Below, one piece after another: positions 58,682-64,000 of a stretch of DNA of 64,000 nt. The notes beneath the pieces are model-generated. The model did not search any database. It saw nothing but the letters and a program-made list of their open reading frames with translations, and was not told the origin of the DNA. The position numbers and the translations under genes are program-made. How positions within the stretch are numbered: position 1 is the first letter of the stretch; each line of letters starts with the position of its first letter. The stretch comes from JBJHDF01 sp050486405 (GTDB lineage Bacteria; Pseudomonadota; Gammaproteobacteria; Pseudomonadales; Cellvibrionaceae). Location: NCBI GenBank assembly GCA_050486405.1, contig JBJHDF010000012.1, positions 1-64,000 of the forward strand. The letters are read 5' to 3'.

Positions 58682-59857
58682 CTACAAAGGCAGCAGCCCA
58701 TAGCCATTCTTTGACGCACCCAACCGGCGGTCGCAGCCCTGAGCTCGCGGGTCTTCCTCAGCGCTGCCACAAACCACGCGTTCGCCCCGGCGACGCAGCT
58801 CGGAAATCGCCCGCCACTGGGCGTCACTGCCGTCCAGCACGGCGAATATTCCGGCGCTGGCCGGCGGTGCCAGCAACCCCAGCTTACTCAGCGCCGTAAT
58901 GTCCACGGCAAAGCCGGTGGCTGGCCGGGCGCGGCCAAAAACTTCGCCGATATGGTCGTAGCGGCCACCGCTGGCGATGGGGTTGCCGTAACCCGGGGCA
59001 AAGGCCGCAAACACCGGACCGGTGAGGTAGTGGTAACCGCGCAGCTCTCCCAGGTCAAAGTAGAGTTCCGCCTGGGGAAAGCGCGGGGCCACAGCGCGGG
59101 CTATATCAGCCAACTGCTCCACGGCGGCCACCGCCTCGGGGCAGTCGCCGGCAAACAGAGCCTTGGCCTGATCCAACACGGCGGCGTCTCCAGCCAGGCC
59201 GGGCAGCGCCAGCAGTAGTTCCGCTGCTCTGGGCGCCGGCACATGCACCGCCAGCCAGGCGCGCATTTCGGTCATGGCCTTGCGTTGCAACAGGTCGAAG
59301 AAGGCGGTTTCCTGCTCCTGACTCAACCGGGCAAAATCCGCCAGGGCGCGGTAGATGCCCACATGGCCCAGGTCGATGTGCTGCCGGGGCAAACCCGCCA
59401 GCACCAGGGATTCCAGCAACAGGGAGACCACTTCGATATCCGCCGCCAGGCCCGGCTCGCCGTAGTACTCCACACCCGCCTGAATCGGCGTGCGGGTGGC
59501 CAGGGGGTTTTTCGGGCGGGCGTGCACCACGTGACCGGCATAGCAGAGACGATTGGCGCCCTCGCGGATGAAACTGTGGGCGTCCATACGGGCCGTCTGG
59601 GGCGTGATGTCGGCGCGTATGCCCAGGGTGCGGCCACTGAGCTGGTCGGTGACCTTGAAAGTGAGCAGATCCAGATCCCGGCCCAGGCCAATCAGCAGGG
59701 AGTCGGTGTACTCCAGCAACGGCGGGATCACCAGGTCGTAGCCCCAACTGCTGTAGAGATCCAGCAGGCGACGGCGCAGTTGTTCTATGGGCCGGGCCTG
59801 GGCGGGCAGAATCTCTTCCACACCATCGGGCAGCAGCCAGCGATCAGCGTAAGTCAT
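58682..59857 (-). CDS. hisZ: ATP phosphoribosyltransferase regulatory subunit
   Basis: HisZ resembles a class II histidyl-tRNA synthetase core but has no aminoacylation role. It forms an octamer with short HisG and mediates histidine feedback. The sequence begins WLLPDGVEEILPAQARPIEQ, has LTFKVTDQLSGRTLGIRADI and TPQTARMD (motif 2 region) and ends in SGGRYDHIGEVFGRARPATG (motif 3 region). 391 residues is typical. Its gene lies 7 nt after the small membrane-protein gene. Confidence 0.95.
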   Translation of the reverse strand: MTYADRWLLPDGVEEILPAQARPIEQLRRRLLDLYSSWGYDLVIPPLLEYTDSLLIGLGRDLDLLTFKVTDQLSGRTLGIRADITPQTARMDAHSFIREGANRLCYAGHVVHARPKNPLATRTPIQAGVEYYGEPGLAADIEVVSLLLESLVLAGLPRQHIDLGHVGIYRALADFARLSQEQETAFFDLLQRKAMTEMRAWLAVHVPAPRAAELLLALPGLAGDAAVLDQAKALFAGDCPEAVAAVEQLADIARAVAPRFPQAELYFDLGELRGYHYLTGPVFAAFAPGYGNPIASGGRYDHIGEVFGRARPATGFAVDITALSKLGLLAPPASAGIFAVLDGSDAQWRAISELRRRGERVVCGSAEEDPRAQGCDRRLGASKNGYGLLPL

Positions 59858-59864
59858 GGCAGTA

Positions 59865-60050
59865 TCAGTTCAACAGGTAGAGCAGGCCCACCCCCAGCGC
59901 CATGCTGGTCAGGCCCATGATCCGCAACTGGCGGTCACTGACCTGGGCCAGCGCCGCCAGCAGGTTGCGCCAGCGGGCGGGGTAAAGAAAGGGCAGTATA
60001 CCCTCCAGCACCAGCATCAGGCACAGGGCCCGCAACAGGTCATCCCACAT
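59865..60050 (-). CDS. DUF2065 small inner-membrane protein (YjeT-like)
   Basis: 61 residues with two membrane helices (LLRALCLMLVLEGILPFL and IMGLTSMALGVGLLYLL) joined by a short basic loop (ARWRNLL). This matches DUF2065/YjeT, which is commonly encoded between hflC and hisZ/purA. The function is unknown. Confidence 0.9.
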   Translation of the reverse strand: MWDDLLRALCLMLVLEGILPFLYPARWRNLLAALAQVSDRQLRIMGLTSMALGVGLLYLLN

Positions 60051-60068
60051 GCTCCGGCCCCGCGGGCA

Positions 60069-60953
60069 TCAGCGCTCCCCGGTGGAGCTCTTCAGATAAC
60101 GGAAAAAATCGCTGCCCGGGTCCACCACCAGCAGATCCTCCTTGCCGGCAAAGGTGTTGCGGTAGGCGTTGAGGCTGCGCACAAAGGCGTAGAACTCCGG
60201 GTCCTGGTTAAAGGCTTCGGCATAGATGGCAGCGGCACGGGCGTCGCCATCACCGCGAATCAGTTCGGACTCCCGGAAGGCGTTGGCCTCCAATACGGCC
60301 CGTTGACGATCGGCGTCGGCACGAATGACTTCGGCCTGCTCGTGACCGATGGCGCGGTATTCCGCCGCTTCTTTTTCGCGATCCGCTTCCATTCGTTCAA
60401 ACACTGACTGACTCACCTCCACCGGCAGGTCAATGCGTTTGATGCGGATATCCACTACCTGCACACCCAGATCCCGCATGGCTATAGTGTTGAGTCGCTC
60501 GGTCAGGGTTTCCATCAGTTGATCCCTGTCACCGGAAACCACCTGGTAGAGGGTACGCTCACCAAACTCGTTACGTAATCCATCCGCCACCCGGGAAAAC
60601 AGCAGGCGCGCCCCTGCCTCCTCCGGCGCACCGGCGCGGCCCGAGGTGGCACGGTAAAACGTATCCGCTTCAGCCACCCGCCACTTGACGAAGGCATTCA
60701 CCATCAGACGTTTGTTGCCGGCGATAAAGAAACTTTCCTCCTCGGCGTCGATGGTCAACACACGACCATCAAACCGGTGTACCGTATCGGCGATGGGCCA
60801 TTTGAAGTGCAGCCCCGGCGACACATCGTCGTTGATCATGGCGCCGAAGCGGGTGACCACGCCGCGCTGGTATTCATTGAGGATATAGACGCTGTTGGCG
60901 ACCACAAACACCACCAGACCCACCAGCAGCAAACCAATCATATTTCTGGACAT
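60069..60953 (-). CDS. hflC: Protease modulator HflC
   Basis: A single-span, SPFH/band-7 membrane protein of 294 residues that forms, with HflK, the cage around the FtsH protease. The N-terminal anchor (MIGLLLVGLVVFVVANSVYI) is followed by the band-7 domain (about 20-190, QRGVVTRFGAM, GLHFKWPIADTVHRFDGRVL) and a coiled coil with DREKEAAEYRAIGHEQAEVI. Its ATG overlaps the hflK stop by one base. Confidence 0.97.
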   Translation of the reverse strand: MSRNMIGLLLVGLVVFVVANSVYILNEYQRGVVTRFGAMINDDVSPGLHFKWPIADTVHRFDGRVLTIDAEEESFFIAGNKRLMVNAFVKWRVAEADTFYRATSGRAGAPEEAGARLLFSRVADGLRNEFGERTLYQVVSGDRDQLMETLTERLNTIAMRDLGVQVVDIRIKRIDLPVEVSQSVFERMEADREKEAAEYRAIGHEQAEVIRADADRQRAVLEANAFRESELIRGDGDARAAAIYAEAFNQDPEFYAFVRSLNAYRNTFAGKEDLLVVDPGSDFFRYLKSSTGER

Positions 60954-62125
60954 CAGCGCACCTCCCGTCTGACAGTGGTGGTACCGCGGGCGGGGCGAGC
61001 GAGGTCACGGGTAACCTGTTCGGTAATGGCGCGCACATCTTCCGGTGCGGACGCCCGACCGCTGTCGCCGGTGCGCTGACCGCGTTCGATCATGCGATCC
61101 AGAGGCAGATACAACATATTGTTGCCGCCTTCCACATCCACCAGGACTTTGGAGGAGGCGCGCATCACCCCTTCAACCGCATCGATATAAAGGCGCTCCC
61201 GGGTCACTTCCGGGGCCAGTTGGTACTCCGCCAATAGGCGGGTAAAACGTTCACTTTCACCCTCGGCCCGGGCCACCACTTCGGCGGTGTAGGCCGTGGC
61301 TTCCTCGATCATGCGCTGAGCGCGACCCCGGGCTTCGGGAACCACGCGATTGGCGTAAGCCAGCGCTTCATTGCGCAGGCGATCCTGGTCCTCGGACGCC
61401 CGGATCACGTCGTCAAAGGCGCTGCGCACTTCGCGCGGCGGCCGACCTTCGAGCATGTTGACGCTACGCACAAGAACCCCAGCCTGGTAATGATCCAGAT
61501 AGCGCTGGATACGCTCCTTGATCTCTTCACCGATGGCCTGACGCCCGCCGGATATCACCTGATTCAACTCGGAAGAACCCACCACATGGCGCAGGGCACT
61601 CTCGGCAGCCTGATGTACGCTGGTATCGGGGTTGCGCACGTTGAGCACAAAGTCCCGAACCTCCACCACGTTGTACTGCACCACTATGCCCAGCTCAACG
61701 ATGGCTTCGTCCTCGGTGAGCATCAGGCCGTCCACGGTAAACTCCCGCTCCCCGGTCACGTTCACCACGAAGCGACGCGTAACCAGCGGCGGATCCCAGC
61801 GCAAGCCGGGCTGTTTGATTTCCTTGAAAGCACCCAGCCGCAACACCACCGCCTGCTCGCGATCATCCACCTGATAGAAGCCGGCCACCACGTAGAACAG
61901 GCCCGCCAGCAGGGCGATACCGCCGAGCATGGCCAGAAAACCGCCGGCGCCACCGGAGCCGGAGTCGCCACCGGAGCCGCCAGACCCGCCGCCAAACAAG
62001 CCCTTGAGCTTGCGCTGAAAGTTCCGCAGCACCTCATCCATATCCGGGGGGCCGTCACCACCGCCACCCCAGGGATCCCGGCCTTTGCCTCCAGGGCCTT
62101 TACCGCCCGGCTCGTTCCAGGTCAT
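60953..62125 (-). CDS. hflK: Protease modulator HflK
   Basis: A 390-residue membrane SPFH protein, partner of HflC in regulating FtsH. It starts MTWNEPGGKGPGGKGRDP (ATG 62125, GGAG 8 nt upstream), has a Gly/Pro-rich cytoplasmic N-terminus, a membrane segment (MLGGIALLAGLFYVVAGFY), the band-7 domain (DREQAVVLRLGAFKEIKQPG) and a coiled-coil region (QDRLRNEALAYANRVVPEAR). A longer reading from 62164 adds 13 residues without ribosome-binding site. The hflX gene upstream ends with a terminator (62183-62213), so hflKC may have its own promoter. Confidence 0.96.
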   Translation of the reverse strand: MTWNEPGGKGPGGKGRDPWGGGGDGPPDMDEVLRNFQRKLKGLFGGGSGGSGGDSGSGGAGGFLAMLGGIALLAGLFYVVAGFYQVDDREQAVVLRLGAFKEIKQPGLRWDPPLVTRRFVVNVTGEREFTVDGLMLTEDEAIVELGIVVQYNVVEVRDFVLNVRNPDTSVHQAAESALRHVVGSSELNQVISGGRQAIGEEIKERIQRYLDHYQAGVLVRSVNMLEGRPPREVRSAFDDVIRASEDQDRLRNEALAYANRVVPEARGRAQRMIEEATAYTAEVVARAEGESERFTRLLAEYQLAPEVTRERLYIDAVEGVMRASSKVLVDVEGGNNMLYLPLDRMIERGQRTGDSGRASAPEDVRAITEQVTRDLARPARGTTTVRREVR

Positions 62126-62182
62126 AACCCACTCTCCACAGTCATCCGCGGACGGCCTGCCCACGGTTTGTCAGGAAACATC

Positions 62183-62213
62183 AAAAAGCCGTCGAAACGC
62201 CGGTTTCAACGGC
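62183..62213 (-). terminator. Terminator between hflX and hflK
   Basis: On the minus strand GCCGTTGAAAC-CGGC-GTTTCGACGGC (stem with one internal mismatch pair) followed by TTTTT. It lies about 95 bases past the hflX stop and 60 before the hflK start. Confidence 0.75.
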
Positions 62214-62306
62214 ACACAAAATATGGCCCACAAAATACCGCCCACGGTCGCCATGCGCCGGGAATCGGAAATCCGACCGCGAATTCTACCAAAGACCAGG
62301 GGCAAA

Positions 62307-63632
62307 CTAACAGGCTATTCGCCCGGATTGCGCGGAATCGTCCTCCGGCAGCCACTGCAACTCATCAAATGTCTGGCCGGCCTCAGCCAGCAGTCGCATC
62401 AGGTCGCTCTTGGGGATTCGCAGGGACAGTTCGCTGGCGCCGGAGTCGCGGTAGCATTCCGCCACCACCGCTTGCTGGCGGTAGAGCATGGAGCGCAGAC
62501 GCCCCTGGGCGGCCGGCAACAGCAGATTGCCCTGCACCAGCTCGTCACCCAGCAGATCGGCGATGGCCTGGCCCAGCAGCTCGCAGCCCTGCCCCGTGCG
62601 GGCGGACAGCCAAACGGCCAGGGGACGCCCCTGATCATCGCGGTCGACGCGGGGCTCCAGGCCGATCAGGTCCACCTTGTTGTAGACCCGCAGTTGCGGC
62701 AGCTCATCCGCGCCGATCTCCACCAGCACCTTGTCCACCTCGTCGCACTGGTGCAGACGGTCATCGGCGGCGGCATCCACTACATGCAGCAACAGGTCGG
62801 AGCTGCTGGCTTCTTCCAGGGTGGCGCGAAAAGCCTCCACCAGCTTGTGGGGCAGATGACTAATAAAGCCCACCGTGTCGGCCAGCACCACCGCCCCTAT
62901 ATCCGGCAGCTCCAGCCGCCGCAGTGTGGGGTCCAGGGTGGCAAACAACTGATCCCGGGCATAGACCTCGGCACCGGTGACCCGGTTGAACAGGGTGGAT
63001 TTGCCGGCGTTGGTGTAGCCCACCAGAGACACAGTGGGAATGGCGGCCCGCTGCCGGGAGCGGCGCCCCTGCTGGCGCTGGGAGCGCACCTTGGCCAACC
63101 GTTTCTCAATGGCGGAGATACGCCCACGCAGCAGGCGCCGGTCGGTTTCCAACTGGGTTTCACCCGGGCCGCGCAGGCCGATACCGCCCTTTTGCCGCTC
63201 CAGGTGAGTCCAGCCCCGCACCAGGCGGGTGGACATATGCCGCAACTGGGCCAGTTCCACCTGCAGTTTGCCCTCAAAGGTGCGGGCACGCTGGGCGAAG
63301 ATATCGAGAATCAGACCGGTGCGGTCCAGCACCCGGCACTGCAGCGCTTTTTCCAGATTGCGCTCCTGGCTGGGGCTGAGGGAGTGGTTGAAGATCACCA
63401 GTTCGGCGCCGTGCTCCTGCACGGTTGCGCACAACTCGTCCAGTTTGCCGGTACCGACAAAATAGCGGGAATGGGGTGCGGGACGCTGGCCGCCGACGAA
63501 GGCGACCGGATCACCACCGGCGGAGAGCACCAGCTCTTCGAACTCCCGGGGATCCTCCGGCTCCTGGCCGTGGGCGATATCCAGGTGAACCAGCACCGCC
63601 AGTTCACCCGAATCGGGGCGATCAAAAAACAA
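62307..63632 (-). CDS. hflX: GTPase HflX
   Basis: A ribosome-associated GTPase that splits stalled or stressed ribosomes. 441 residues: an N-terminal nucleotide-binding domain (ending around LRGPGETQLETDRRLLRGRI, the linker helix), then the G domain with G1 VGYTNAGKSTLFN, G3 DTVGFI and G4 YNKVDLIG. It lies 40 nt after hfq, the usual order. Confidence 0.97.
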   Translation of the reverse strand: MFFDRPDSGELAVLVHLDIAHGQEPEDPREFEELVLSAGGDPVAFVGGQRPAPHSRYFVGTGKLDELCATVQEHGAELVIFNHSLSPSQERNLEKALQCRVLDRTGLILDIFAQRARTFEGKLQVELAQLRHMSTRLVRGWTHLERQKGGIGLRGPGETQLETDRRLLRGRISAIEKRLAKVRSQRQQGRRSRQRAAIPTVSLVGYTNAGKSTLFNRVTGAEVYARDQLFATLDPTLRRLELPDIGAVVLADTVGFISHLPHKLVEAFRATLEEASSSDLLLHVVDAAADDRLHQCDEVDKVLVEIGADELPQLRVYNKVDLIGLEPRVDRDDQGRPLAVWLSARTGQGCELLGQAIADLLGDELVQGNLLLPAAQGRLRSMLYRQQAVVAECYRDSGASELSLRIPKSDLMRLLAEAGQTFDELQWLPEDDSAQSGRIAC

Positions 63633-63671
63633 AGAGTTACCTCTGGCGTTTACAACGCAAAATCACACTAG

Positions 63672-63935
63672 CTACTCTTGGTCGGCAGCCTCTTCCGCAT
63701 CGCCTTCCGCCGGGTTGATCAGCGGCACCCGCACAGCCCTGGAGGGCACCACGGTGGATATGGCGTGCTTATAGACCATCTGGCTGACGGTGTTCTTGAG
63801 CAGAACCACAAACTGATCAAACGACTCAACCTGGCCCTGCAGTTTGATACCGTTTACCAGATAAATAGAAACCGGAATACGCTCCTTACGCAGCACATTC
63901 AGGTAAGGGTCTTGTAAACTATGCCCTTTTGACAT
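63672..63935 (-). CDS. hfq: RNA chaperone Hfq
   Basis: A hexameric Sm-like protein that pairs small RNAs with mRNAs. 87 residues: Sm1 SIYLVNGIKLQGQVESFDQF and Sm2 VYKHAISTVVPSR are canonical, with the proximal-face residues QSLQDPYLN-type start (GHSLQDPYLNVLRKERIPV). The C-terminal tail is short and acidic (EGDAEEAADQE). AAAAGGAG stands just before the ATG. Confidence 0.98.
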   Translation of the reverse strand: MSKGHSLQDPYLNVLRKERIPVSIYLVNGIKLQGQVESFDQFVVLLKNTVSQMVYKHAISTVVPSRAVRVPLINPAEGDAEEAADQE

Positions 63936-64000
63936 GTTTATTCTCCTTTTTGGATAAATAAGTGACCCGCCAAATCCTCTCCGAAGACAGGGCGGCGGAA
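63936..64000. other. Window edge upstream of hfq
   Basis: 65 bases holding the hfq ribosome-binding site (AAAAGGAGAATAAAC before the ATG). Nothing else can be supported; the end of miaA is expected beyond the window but is not visible. Confidence 0.4.

Overview
The window looks like chromosomal DNA of a marine, polysaccharide-degrading gammaproteobacterium of the Cellvibrio/Saccharophagus/Marinimicrobium/Microbulbifer type. This rests on the overall gene content (hfq-hflX-hflK-hflC, rnr-rlmB, nrdR-ribD), on secreted multidomain glycoside hydrolases with poly-serine linkers and discoidin modules, and on TonB-dependent receptors paired with tryptophan-halogenase-like flavoproteins. The genus is an inference. 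No ribosomal RNA is present.

Layout. (1) 0.1-8.6 kb, core genes: nrdR-ribD-ribE-ribBX (minus), an MFS transporter (plus), then rnr and rlmB (minus). rlmB has a tandemly repeated translation start. (2) 8.7-14.4 kb: a tRNA-Leu(CAG) gene with a 5.4-kb integrated element (tyrosine integrase, AlpA-like regulator, winged-helix protein, five-copy palindromic iteron array, DUF5681 protein, short overlapping ORFs) between 15-bp att repeats. (3) 14.4-30.5 kb, a starch/maltodextrin locus: a giant pullulanase-amylase fusion, a flavin-dependent halogenase, a TonB receptor and an alpha-glucosidase (minus), then a maltose-type MFS permease and an amylase lipoprotein (plus), then a LacI-family regulator. Five palindromic sites of the form TGCATACGTATGCA lie in front of both operons. 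(4) 30.7-36.0 kb: a lipoprotein hydrolase, acylphosphatase, and a 1386-residue GH16+GH128 beta-1,3-glucanase. (5) 36.3-38.4 kb: a LytTR response regulator and its histidine kinase. (6) 38.5-57.1 kb, a glucuronoxylan/xylose locus: xylB-aldose epimerase-xylA (minus), a Nudix-type (NrtR-like) regulator, a sugar:H+ symporter, a GH10 xylanase lipoprotein, a decayed GH115 alpha-glucuronidase, mannonate dehydratase and GH43 (plus), then three consecutive halogenase-family genes behind a very large TonB receptor (minus). (7) 57.3-64 kb, core genes: purA, hisZ, a DUF2065 gene, hflC, hflK, hflX, hfq (all minus).

How the genes work together. In both sugar loci extracellular enzymes (pullulanase/amylase; GH10) make oligosaccharides, a TonB receptor of the Xanthomonas/Caulobacter type would carry them across the outer membrane, an MFS protein across the inner membrane, and cytoplasmic enzymes (alpha-glucosidase; GH43, XylA/XylB/epimerase, mannonate dehydratase) finish the job. 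Each locus seems to have its own regulator and its own recurring palindrome: LacI-type for maltodextrins, and TTAT(A/T)GT-N7-ACTA(T/C)AA for xylose/xylan.

The feature that fits no textbook pathway is the linkage of flavin-dependent halogenase homologues (one in the starch locus, three in the xylan locus) to the TonB receptors. Three of the four keep the catalytic Lys, Glu and WxWxIP signatures. The fourth has lost the Glu and the WxWxIP motif. All positions, motifs and repeats were read by eye; no database search was possible.
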